Source: a bacterium (GTDB taxonomy: Bacteria > SZUA-182 > SZUA-191 > JAJRXT01). From it: a DNA stretch of 36,493 bases. The translations under genes were made by a program, and so were the position numbers. Below, one piece after another: positions 17,075 to 24,296 of the stretch (the stretch's first letter is position 1; each line of letters opens with the position of its first letter). Under the pieces are notes generated by a model. That model saw only the letters and a program-made list of their open reading frames with translations, made no database searches and had not been told where the DNA came from. The stretch lies in contig JAJRUS010000009.1 of the NCBI GenBank assembly GCA_024277675.1, forward strand, positions 1 through 36,493, read 5' to 3'.

Positions 17075-17089
17075 CAGTTTTCCCTCTTA

Positions 17090-17968
17090 TTAAGGTAGAT
17101 AGTGGCTCAATGCTTCCCTGAAACCGGTCTGTTTGAGCTTGAGATCGCTTACTGCCCTCGATATATCGCAGACATTATCCTTACGCATTATATTTAACTC
17201 TTCATAACTGATCGGCAGCTTCGGGATAAATACTTCCGCCAGTTTCAGCATGGGCGATATCAACCCCAGCGGCAGGTGAAGCTTGCCCATCGAGACATTC
17301 AAGGCATCCATAATGTTATCCAACAACTGATCGTAACTGAGTATATCCGGCCCGGCAATATCATAGGTTTGGTTAATACTCCTGTCTGTGGTAAGTGAGC
17401 TGACCAGGCAGTCGACTAGATCGCCGACCCAAAGCGGCTGGAAGCGGACTCGCCCATCGCCCAGAACCGGCGCTACGGGAGACTTTTTTATCATATCTAC
17501 CAGGGCGGTGGTAAACTCATCCCCCGGGCCGATTATCACCGCCGGCCGGAAAATGGTGTAATCCAGCTCAGCCACTTTTACGATTTCCTCGGATTCGCCC
17601 TTGGTTTGATAAAAGCCGGTGGGAATTTGCAGGCTTACCCCCATAGCGCTTACATATATGAAGCGTCTTATTTTTGCTGTCTTAGCTGCCTCAACCACAT
17701 TAGAGGTGCCCTGGATGTGGAGCGCCCTATAGGTGGCCATATTCGCCCGCCAGATACCCACCAGATGAATGACCGCATCACAATCACACATAGCCCCGGC
17801 CAGGCCGTCGGCATCGAGCACATCGCCCCTGACCACTTCGGCGCCCAGTCCGCTGAGATATTCGGATTCACCTGACCTCACCAGACAACGCACTTTCCGA
17901 CCATCATCCATGAGCCGCTTAACCAAATTACGCCCTACAAAGCCGGTCCCGCCGGTAACAAAAATCAT
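17090..17968 (-). CDS. NAD(P)-binding atypical SDR (NDUFA9/Coq11-like)
   Basis: This 292-residue Rossmann protein has the dinucleotide motif GGTGFVGR (6-13). The Y120-QTK-123 active-site-like pair follows VSAMG. The LVRSGESEYLSGLGAEVVRGDVLDADGLAGAM pattern is typical of atypical short-chain dehydrogenases related to complex I subunit NDUFA9. Family members in yeast (Coq11) and elsewhere are linked to coenzyme Q synthesis or quinone binding, which fits its place directly before the prenyltransferase. The catalytic activity of this family is uncertain. AGGAG precedes the ATG. A 138-base gap with several hairpins separates it from the UbiU-like gene upstream. Confidence 0.82.
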   Translation of the reverse strand: MIFVTGGTGFVGRNLVKRLMDDGRKVRCLVRSGESEYLSGLGAEVVRGDVLDADGLAGAMCDCDAVIHLVGIWRANMATYRALHIQGTSNVVEAAKTAKIRRFIYVSAMGVSLQIPTGFYQTKGESEEIVKVAELDYTIFRPAVIIGPGDEFTTALVDMIKKSPVAPVLGDGRVRFQPLWVGDLVDCLVSSLTTDRSINQTYDIAGPDILSYDQLLDNIMDALNVSMGKLHLPLGLISPMLKLAEVFIPKLPISYEELNIMRKDNVCDISRAVSDLKLKQTGFREALSHYLP

Positions 17969-18020
17969 AATTTTCTCCTAAACCCGGATTATTCATAAAA
18001 AGGATCAAAGCCTTGGGGGA

Positions 18021-18080
18021 GGGGACATAGTCCCCTTTAATTAAGGGGCTTCGTCCCCCCTTCTGGCAGGCATGGCCTGC
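18021..18080. repeat. cluster of GGGGAC/GTCCCC hairpins between two cluster genes
   Basis: GGGGACATAGTCCCC (18021-18035) is followed by AAGGGGCTTCGTCCCC (from 18043) and the palindrome GCAGGCATGGCCTGC (18066-18080). A partial copy, GGAACTTTTGTCCCC, follows nearer the UbiU-like stop. They resemble the single hairpins at 2999, 3439 and 8180. Here they sit inside the presumed operon, after the stop of the second UbiU-like gene, so they could reduce read-through or protect upstream mRNA. This is a sequence observation with an inferred role. Confidence 0.5.
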
Positions 18081-18106
18081 TTTTATGATAAAGGAACTTT
18101 TGTCCC

Positions 18107-19195
18107 CTATCTTCCCATGTAACAGGTGGTTGAAGCGTTGATTTGGGGGAACTGCCGCCGGCAGGGTTCCCGCCACATGTTCTCCACTTTATATGTAGTT
18201 GGAGAACGGTAATAGAAGTCGATCGCTTTCCTGAATACGGTGGTTATATCACGTATATATGATGAGTTTCGCTGGCGCCCCTCGATCTTTATAGCGTTTA
18301 TTCCAGCGCGGATTAGTTGTGACAATATACTTAATGTGTTCAAATAGATAAAGCCATTCAGTTGGAAATCGTCTCCATCGTTCAGTTTATACCGGGCCTT
18401 GCACAACTGCCGGCGGTTGATCAAAAAGTGATTGCCCCATTGAGCGAGTTCGGCGGTCGGCAGCTTCCCCGCAAGCTGGGCAGCTTCTTTAATCTCGGCA
18501 TAGGAAAACGAATTTATGGCCTTACCGTTAATGCGGGCAATTATTGCCTCGGTTTGCTGAAAGCTCAGATAACCGGGGGTGGAACAGGTGCCGGTGGTGT
18601 TGGTGGATTCCCCGGTCACATAAGAAGAGAGGTGGCATTTACCCTCGTAATTTATACACAGCGAACCGAAGCCGAAGACTTCCACCGGAATATCTATTTC
18701 CATACTTAAACGGGCGATTTCATCCAGGGTCAGCACCCTGGGCAGGATGACGCAATCTATGCCGAATTCTCCAGCGAAGAAATTAATTGTCTCCGCATGA
18801 CAGGCCCCGGCCTGGACACTTAAGAATATACCGAGTTCAGGATATTTCCGGCGGGCATACTCAAGTAATCCGAGGTCGGACAGGATTACCCCGTCGGCCC
18901 GTATGTCGGCCGCCTGATCTATGGCCTCATAGCAGCAGCTCAATTCGGACTTTTGAGGGTAGCTGTTTATGGTGATGAGCGCCTTTTTGCCGGCGTTATG
19001 CAGATAATCCACCCCTGCCCGGGCATCGGTATAAGAAAAATTTATGCCCTTGAAATTCCGGAGGTTAGAGGCTGTATGGAAGCCAAAATATACTATATCG
19101 GCTCCGCAATCAGCGGCAGTCTTTAAACATTCAAGATTACCGGCGGGAACATGCAGTTTCAGCATATCTTCAGGGCGCCCTTTAGTGATAGACAT
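18107..19195 (-). CDS. UbiU-like U32 family protein, copy 2
   Basis: The 362-residue protein belongs to the U32 family. Its cysteines C180, C187 and C204 have spacings of 7 and 17, the same as C169, C176 and C193 of E. coli UbiU. C265 is the likely fourth ligand (RRQLCKARY). UbiU binds a [4Fe-4S] cluster and acts with UbiV in O2-independent hydroxylation of the quinone ring, with prephenate as the known oxygen donor for this family. EVFGFGSLC, TGESTNT and IKIEGRQR are conserved family blocks. Peptidase activity is not expected despite the family name. The ATG at 19195 has AGGA upstream; an internal ATG (residue 11) would match the other copy's start but has a weaker site. It overlaps the radical-SAM gene by 14 bases and is a clear paralogue of 21189-22277. 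Confidence 0.88.
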   Translation of the reverse strand: MSITKGRPEDMLKLHVPAGNLECLKTAADCGADIVYFGFHTASNLRNFKGINFSYTDARAGVDYLHNAGKKALITINSYPQKSELSCCYEAIDQAADIRADGVILSDLGLLEYARRKYPELGIFLSVQAGACHAETINFFAGEFGIDCVILPRVLTLDEIARLSMEIDIPVEVFGFGSLCINYEGKCHLSSYVTGESTNTTGTCSTPGYLSFQQTEAIIARINGKAINSFSYAEIKEAAQLAGKLPTAELAQWGNHFLINRRQLCKARYKLNDGDDFQLNGFIYLNTLSILSQLIRAGINAIKIEGRQRNSSYIRDITTVFRKAIDFYYRSPTTYKVENMWREPCRRQFPQINASTTCYMGR

Positions 19196-20273
19196 GTTTT
19201 TCCTGATACAGCCTGCCTCTTTCCACCGGCAGCCGCCGGCAGTCTTTGATTATGCTCACCAGTTCTTCCCGCCCAAGATATGCGGGTGAGCCGGAACCGG
19301 CTGATCTGGCCACCCCCCGGTGTTTCTCGTTGGCTGTTCCGGCCAGGTCATTGCTGCCGAAGTTGAGCGCTTGTTTTATCCCATTGCTCCCATAATACAG
19401 CCAGAGAGATTTTATGTACTTGAAATTATCCAGCACAATTCTTGATATGGCAATCATTTTAAGCACTTCCGTAAAAGCAACCCGCCTGCTCGAAGCTAAC
19501 CTGGCGCCGCTCGGCAGTAAGGCCAAGGGTACAAAGGAGTTAAACCCGTTTGTTTCATCCTGGAGTTCTCGTAGAGCAAACAAGTGATCCAGCCAATCTT
19601 CATATGTTTCCTGATGGCCGAACAGGATGGAGGCATTGCTGGGTATTCCCAGATGGTGCGATAGCTTTGTGACCTTTATCCACCTCTGGACGGAGGATTT
19701 GCGGGAACATAATTTTTTACGCAATGCGGAGTTAAAAATCTCCGCTCCGCCGGAGGTCAAAGAATCGAGTCCCGCCTCTTTCAGGTTTATTAAAATCATA
19801 TCTGCCGGCCGCCCCGATTTTCTGGCTATGAAATCTATCTCCGTCGGGGCAAACGCTTCAATATGCACCTGGGGCAACTTCTCTCTTACCAGTGAAACCA
19901 GATTTACATAATAGGACAGCCCCAGCGCCGGATTGACCCCTCCGGTGATCCTGATTTCTGATATTTCAGGGGGTAAATTATCAAGCTCAGCGGCAACCTC
20001 AGCTATGGTTTTGGTGTAGGCCTCGGGACTTGATGAGTTGCGGCTGAAGGCACAAAAACCGCACCTCCAGACACAGATGTTGGTGTAATAAAGGTGATAG
20101 TTGCTGATGAAGTAAACCTTGTCTCCCACCCGCCTGCGCCGGGCAAGATCGGCCAGCATTCCCAATTGCTCTAATCTGGCTTCCGTCAGCAGGGATCTGG
20201 CGGACTTATAATCAATTCTCCGGCCGGATTCAATCCTGTTTTGTAGCTCATTAAGCACATCAGGCGGCAACAT
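19182..20273 (-). CDS. MqnE/CofH-like radical SAM protein, copy 1
   Basis: The protein is taken as 363 residues from the ATG at 20273. The open frame runs upstream to 20543, but that part lies inside the UbiV-like gene and reads as nonsense. The radical-SAM motif is C67-VWR-C71-GF-C74. Aminofutalosine-synthase blocks are visible: GGVNPAL, HIEAFAPTEIDFIAR, LDSLTSGGAEIF, SNASILFGHQET and ALRELQDETNGF. This resembles MqnE more than MqnC. A deoxyadenosyl-radical addition to an enolpyruvyl aromatic, or a related carbon-carbon bond formation, is the expected chemistry. A second copy is at 11769-12848 and no other futalosine gene is in the window. It overlaps the UbiV-like gene by 14 bases and the next UbiU-like gene also by 14, pointing to translational coupling. 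Confidence 0.82.
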   Translation of the reverse strand: MLPPDVLNELQNRIESGRRIDYKSARSLLTEARLEQLGMLADLARRRRVGDKVYFISNYHLYYTNICVWRCGFCAFSRNSSSPEAYTKTIAEVAAELDNLPPEISEIRITGGVNPALGLSYYVNLVSLVREKLPQVHIEAFAPTEIDFIARKSGRPADMILINLKEAGLDSLTSGGAEIFNSALRKKLCSRKSSVQRWIKVTKLSHHLGIPSNASILFGHQETYEDWLDHLFALRELQDETNGFNSFVPLALLPSGARLASSRRVAFTEVLKMIAISRIVLDNFKYIKSLWLYYGSNGIKQALNFGSNDLAGTANEKHRGVARSAGSGSPAYLGREELVSIIKDCRRLPVERGRLYQEKHVYH

Positions 20274-21174
20274 ATTCCCATCCAGCCTTTCCCCAAAGCC
20301 AGCCATTGCAAAAACCGGAGGGTGCATAGGGAGCCAAGTATTCAAGACTGGCCTTGGCGTCCTGCTTGCCTTCCAGCACCTGAGCCAGGGTATCGACAAT
20401 TTCTGCGGTGTGTCCCAACTGAGGGTATATGCGGACAGTGGATACGCCGTTTTCCTTAAGTTTATCCAGATGTTCCACCAGGCAGTGCGTTTTTGCGCTT
20501 TGCACCTGAAGCCCGTCGATCCTGAACAGGTCTTCACCCTCAACCGTTTTTAATAACATGCCTTCCGGGTATTTAAAGCAAATATTATCGCAATTTTCCC
20601 GGGAGCGGTTAACTGCCCTGGCAGTATAGCAGCGCCAGGAAAGGGCGGTGGAAAGGTTTCCCCAGGCGGTAAGCTCTATAGGAATCTGCGATTTTTCGGC
20701 AATATCGGCCGCATTTTCCAGGGAAATTTCAAACGGCGCCACCAGCCGCTTAGGCTTGAACTTTTTCAAATATGCCGCACTCCTCCAGTTATATAGATTT
20801 AAATAAGGCCCCAGTATAATTTCCAGATTCTGAAATTCATCATGTTTCAACATATTAAAAAACCCCAGCATGTTTACTTCCAAACCATCAAACAGGGGCG
20901 CCACATCCTTCACATAATTAAATTCCTCGGAAGTGGTGCTTAGGGCCAGGCTGGAATAATAAACCTTGATGCCTCTGTTATTAAGCGCCGCAACGATTTT
21001 CCGAAGATCATCCCGGCTGAGAATGTTGCGCTTATGGCAGATGGTATTGCCGATATAGACTGCCTGTACGTTGGTATCGGCCAGCTCCCGGCAGTAGAAA
21101 TCCAGTAACTGCGGCTTCCCCCAATTATATGGGGCCGGGCCAATGGCTATATTAATCTTTTTATCCTGATTCAC
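20260..21174 (-). CDS. UbiV-like U32 family protein
   Basis: This 304-residue protein has cysteines C46 (IGNTICHKRN), C182, C195 and C199. The 13 and 4 spacing matches E. coli UbiV (C39, C180, C193, C197), whose four cysteines hold a [4Fe-4S] cluster. UbiV forms a heterodimer with UbiU for O2-independent ring hydroxylation. Other family features are the IAIGPAPYNWG start, FEISLENAADIAEKSQIPIELTAWG and the LFRIDGLQVQS block. It lies 14 bases after a UbiU-like gene, so a UbiU-UbiV pair is likely. The start is a GTG with AAGGGAG eight bases upstream. No UbiT-like SCP2 protein is in the window. Confidence 0.88.
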   Translation of the reverse strand: MNQDKKINIAIGPAPYNWGKPQLLDFYCRELADTNVQAVYIGNTICHKRNILSRDDLRKIVAALNNRGIKVYYSSLALSTTSEEFNYVKDVAPLFDGLEVNMLGFFNMLKHDEFQNLEIILGPYLNLYNWRSAAYLKKFKPKRLVAPFEISLENAADIAEKSQIPIELTAWGNLSTALSWRCYTARAVNRSRENCDNICFKYPEGMLLKTVEGEDLFRIDGLQVQSAKTHCLVEHLDKLKENGVSTVRIYPQLGHTAEIVDTLAQVLEGKQDAKASLEYLAPYAPSGFCNGWLWGKAGWEYVAA

Positions 21175-21188
21175 TATATTTCTCCCTT

Positions 21189-22277
21189 CTATCTACCCAG
21201 GTAGGGGCCTACCGATGAATTCATCTCCGGGAACATAACCGACATCTCAGCCTCCCAGGCGGGATTTACCCGATATTTTTCGGGATCGGCGTAGTAGCAG
21301 TCAATGGCTTCCCGCATGATCCTGGTGGCTTGTCCAGAGTATGTCGACGGCCGCTGCCGGCCTTCAATCTTGAAAGCATCCACCCCTATTTCAATTAAGC
21401 GACTCAATATGCCCAAGGTGTTTAAAATCACGTTATCGTGCATAAGATAGCCCTTGGTGCCTACTGAGGCGTTTATGAACTGCCCCTTACATACATGCCG
21501 CTTGTTTACGATAAAGCTGTTGTCCCAACCGTCTTTTCGATGCTGCAATACCTCGCAGCCCTGGTGTCCCTTGCACTCATAAATTGAATCGCTTTCCTGG
21601 CAGCCTTCCAGCTTATTTAAGGCAATATTGTTTAGCCGCAGGGTAATGTCCCGCTCATCTTCCTTGAAATCCAAAAATTTAGGCGAGGTGCATACCCCTC
21701 TGGTATTGGTGGATTCACCGGTTATATATTGCGAAACATTGCAGCGGCCGGGATAACTGGTGCACAGCGAACCCAGTGCAAACACCTCTATGCTGACCTG
21801 AGTGTTTTTCACAATATGTTCAATCTCATCAACGCTTAATACCCTGGGCAGCACCACACAGTCCGCCTTGAAGTTTTCGTGCCAGAAGTTTATAGTCTCA
21901 GCATTGGCGGAGCCGGTCTGAACACTGCAATGAATAGGCAATTCAGGGTGATGCCGGTTGATGTATTCCATGTTGGCCATATCGGATACGATAACCGCAT
22001 CCACCCCCAGGGCCACCGCCTGATCAATGGATTCAAAGGCGGAGTCCAGCTCGTCCTTCTGCGGATACGAATTGATGACCACATATAGCTCTTTGCCTAG
22101 TTCATGGGCTTGAGCCGCCGCTTGCTTTGCATCATCGTAACTTAGATTTAAGCCGCTGAAGTTACTTAAATTGGTGGGTGAGGCAAAACCAATATAAACC
22201 GCATCCGCCCCATTATTCAAGGCTTCTTTAACGGCGGGAAGATTACCGGCCGGACACCTTAGCTGAACCTTTTTCAT
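21189..22277 (-). CDS. UbiU-like U32 family protein, copy 1
   Basis: The ATG at 22277 (GGGAGG upstream) is chosen over 22439, because the protein then begins MKKVQLRCPAGNL, the normal family start, and has 362 residues like copy 2. The [4Fe-4S] cysteines are C172, C179 and C196 (spacing 7 and 17, as in UbiU), with C263 as the likely fourth. Conserved blocks are EVFALGSLC, TGESTNT and FKIEGRQR. Between the third and fourth ligands an insertion carries three more cysteines (C226, C235, C241), which copy 2 lacks; it could be an extra metal or disulfide site. As first gene of the cluster, 14 bases before the UbiV-like gene, it is the probable UbiV partner. A sigma-54-like promoter lies about 110 bases upstream. 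Confidence 0.88.
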   Translation of the reverse strand: MKKVQLRCPAGNLPAVKEALNNGADAVYIGFASPTNLSNFSGLNLSYDDAKQAAAQAHELGKELYVVINSYPQKDELDSAFESIDQAVALGVDAVIVSDMANMEYINRHHPELPIHCSVQTGSANAETINFWHENFKADCVVLPRVLSVDEIEHIVKNTQVSIEVFALGSLCTSYPGRCNVSQYITGESTNTRGVCTSPKFLDFKEDERDITLRLNNIALNKLEGCQESDSIYECKGHQGCEVLQHRKDGWDNSFIVNKRHVCKGQFINASVGTKGYLMHDNVILNTLGILSRLIEIGVDAFKIEGRQRPSTYSGQATRIMREAIDCYYADPEKYRVNPAWEAEMSVMFPEMNSSVGPYLGR

Positions 22278-22386
22278 TCTCTTAAATACCTCCCTGAAAG
22301 TATGAATCCTGCTGCCTGTTTTAATCGACGATGTATAAATTTCACTCGCATTTCGCCCGATTTTTATAACTGAAATTTTAAAAGGT

Positions 22387-22402
22387 AGCAAATTGAATGC
22401 CT
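22387..22402 (-). promoter_or_regulatory. sigma-54-type (-24/-12) promoter of the quinone-like cluster
   Basis: The minus strand reads AGGCATTCAATTTGCT. GG and GC are exactly ten bases apart, with GGCA at -24 and TTGC at -12, against the consensus TGGCAC-N5-TTGC. Transcription would start near 22376, about 100 bases before the first UbiU-like ATG. The adjacent gene is an NtrC-type activator, which supports the call. It is a motif match, not proven. Confidence 0.55.
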
Positions 22403-22457
22403 GAATAGCCATATGGATTGCGCAGCTATTATCAGACACAATATAAATCTATAATTA

Positions 22458-22520
22458 CAGCAGGTTATTTCTAATGAATTATTTATAATAAATTATCTTT
22501 AGTAAAAATAATCCCTGCTG
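22458..22520. promoter_or_regulatory. inverted repeat around an AT-rich palindrome, upstream of the sigma-54-like site
   Basis: CAGCAGG (22458-22464) and CCTGCTG (22514-22520) are exact inverted copies; adjoining TTATT and AATAAT extend the match. The centre contains an AT-rich dyad (ATTTATAATAAAT). It lies 55-120 bases upstream of the -24 element and could be a protein-binding site or a bent spacer. Confidence 0.35.
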
Positions 22521-22564
22521 GTTCATTTAATTTGGAGTGCAAGCAGAAATATTTGTAATAAGTT

Positions 22565-22658
22565 TAGCGGTAATGTTATAGTAACCAGTTGATAATGCAA
22601 ATGTCATGTACACATTTACAAATAAGGTAAATGCGGAAATATATGTAATTTACCGCTA
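22565..22658. promoter_or_regulatory. overlapping inverted repeats, candidate enhancer sites for the NtrC-type regulator
   Basis: Three dyads occur here. TAGCGGTAA (22565-22573) and TTACCGCTA (22650-22658) are exact 9-bp inverted copies. AAATGT-N7-ACATTT spans 22599-22617. GGTAAAT (22626-22632) pairs with ATTTACC (22648-22654). They lie about 165-260 bases upstream of the -24 element, a normal distance for activators that act by DNA looping. Confidence 0.42.
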
Positions 22659-22876
22659 CATACAGTAGTAAAGCAGGCGATGCTGAAATAATACAATGCA
22701 AAATAAAGTGCTAAGTTCGGCAACAGTATGAGTTGCTGGACTTGAACCGCTTATCCTGGTATTATCAAGCCTAAGCGTACAATGCACTAATGTCGCCCCT
22801 GCCACTCTTTCAGATAGTAGCGGGGCTTAGTCCAGGCAAATACGGTTATATAATTTCCTTTTACAGGGAGCAGAAG

Positions 22877-24259
22877 ATGTTTAATCCCAGAATACTTATT
22901 GTGGATGACGAACCATTAATCAGGGATTCGTTGGCCGAGATAATAGCCGCCGAAGGCTATGAAGTGTTTTCAACCAATTCAGCAGAAAACGCCCGTAAGA
23001 TTATAGCGAACCACCGAATCGACATTATCTTGCTGGATATGGTATTACCGGGAATGGGGGGGCTTGATTTACTGAAAGCGTTAAAAGACAAGGATTATCA
23101 GGGCGAGGTTATTCTTATCACTGCATATTCGACGGTAGAAAGTGCGGTCGCAGCTATAAAGAAAGGCGCCTACGACTACCTTATTAAGCCCTGCAATAAT
23201 GAAGAGGTTAAGCTGCTGCTTAAAAGAATAATTGAGAATAACTCGCTGAAGATCGAAAATCAGGTGCTGCGGGAACAGTTACAAGAGCGACATGGAATAT
23301 CAAACATCATCAGCAAAAACGAGAAAATGGAACGCATCTTCCACCTGATTCTGACGGCTGCACCTTCAAATTCAACCATACTCGTAAGCGGCGAAACCGG
23401 CACCGGCAAAGAGATGGTAGCCCGGGCATTGCATAGCTTAAGCCCCCGGAAAAATAATCCATTCATAAAGATCGACTGTGCTTCGCTGCCGGCCGAATTA
23501 CTGGGAAGTGAACTTTTCGGCCACGAAAAAGGCGCCTTTACCAATGCACTCGAGAGAAGAGAAGGCAGAGTGGAAACAGCAAATACGGGAACACTTTTTC
23601 TGGATGAGATCGTTAGCCTGCCCATTGAGTTTCAAGGCAAGCTTTTGCGAATTCTCCAGGAGCGGGAATTCGAAAGACTGGGGTCAAATAAAACCATCAA
23701 AGTTGACATCCGAATCATATCGGCCACCAACACCGATCTGGAAAAGTCAGTGGAGGCAGGTTCTTTTCGCAGTGATCTGTATTACCGGCTGAATGTTTTT
23801 CATATAAACGTACCTCCGCTACGTGACCGAAAAGACGATATCCCGCTGCTGCTGAACCATTTTATAAACACCTACAATAACCAAAATGATAAAAAGATAA
23901 AAAGGGTTTCACCGGAAAGCCTGCAATTCTTCATGGGATACGATTGGCCGGGAAATGTGAGGGAACTAAAGAACTACGTTGAAAGATCGATACTGTTGGA
24001 AAAGAGCAATTATATTACACCAGCCAGTCTGCCCGAAACCTTAACCAAAATAAAGCCGGAACCGCCGCTGGAAGAAAGTACAGCCGAAACTGATTTTCGT
24101 AAAAAAATTATGTCTTATGAAAAAAAGCTTATTTTAGCGGCCCTGAAAACCTGCAATGGCAAGAAAAAAGAAGCCGCAAAACTGCTGGGCTTAAGCCCAC
24201 GATTGCTCAGTTACTACCTGAACAAATTGTCACTTCCGAAAAATCCCTATAAGATGTAG
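22877..24259 (+). CDS. NtrC-type sigma-54-dependent response regulator
   Basis: The 460-residue protein starts at the ATG at 22877 (GGGAG upstream). The receiver domain (1-120) has the acidic pair D10/D11, phosphoacceptor D54 (LLDMVLPGMGG) and K104 in LIKP. The AAA+ domain has Walker A GETGTGKE (172-179), the sigma-54 contact loop as GAFTNA (219-224; the usual form is GAFTGA) and Walker B TLFLDEI (239-245). It also has the YYRLNVFHINVPPLRDRKDDIP block and YDWPGNVREL. A Fis-type helix-turn-helix follows at the C-terminus (KKKEAAKLLGLSPRLLSYYLNKL). It is divergent from the quinone-like cluster, whose last gene is an NtrB-like kinase, so it is the likely activator of that cluster. It is convergent with the polysaccharide cluster. 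Confidence 0.94.
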   Translation: MFNPRILIVDDEPLIRDSLAEIIAAEGYEVFSTNSAENARKIIANHRIDIILLDMVLPGMGGLDLLKALKDKDYQGEVILITAYSTVESAVAAIKKGAYDYLIKPCNNEEVKLLLKRIIENNSLKIENQVLREQLQERHGISNIISKNEKMERIFHLILTAAPSNSTILVSGETGTGKEMVARALHSLSPRKNNPFIKIDCASLPAELLGSELFGHEKGAFTNALERREGRVETANTGTLFLDEIVSLPIEFQGKLLRILQEREFERLGSNKTIKVDIRIISATNTDLEKSVEAGSFRSDLYYRLNVFHINVPPLRDRKDDIPLLLNHFINTYNNQNDKKIKRVSPESLQFFMGYDWPGNVRELKNYVERSILLEKSNYITPASLPETLTKIKPEPPLEESTAETDFRKKIMSYEKKLILAALKTCNGKKKEAAKLLGLSPRLLSYYLNKLSLPKNPYKM

Positions 24260-24296
24260 CAAAACGAACTTTTGATACTTCCCATAGATAAAATAT

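Larger units (their letters stand above)
22278..22876. other. 599-bp divergent control region between the quinone-like cluster and its putative regulator
   Basis: No gene is supported. An upstream extension of each flanking frame exists but lacks a ribosome-binding site and conserved residues. The region is AT-rich. It holds a sigma-54-like promoter facing left (22387-22402) and several inverted repeats (22458-22520, 22565-22658 and 22599-22617). This is the layout expected of an NtrC-activated promoter with upstream enhancer sites. Confidence 0.6.

Noticed and set aside
20274-20543. A 90-residue N-terminal extension of the MqnE-like gene at 19182-20273
   Set aside because: It lies entirely within the UbiV-like gene in another frame, is rich in Trp/Arg/Ser/Pro with no family match, and the family start is at the ATG at 20273.
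18107-22277. Annotating the U32 proteins as secreted peptidases or collagenases
   Set aside because: No signal peptides are present, and the conserved cysteines match the iron-sulfur ligands of UbiU and UbiV.
22278-22439. A 54-residue N-terminal extension of the first UbiU-like protein
   Set aside because: The ATG at 22277 has a strong ribosome-binding site and matches the family start; the extension would also cover the sigma-54-like promoter.
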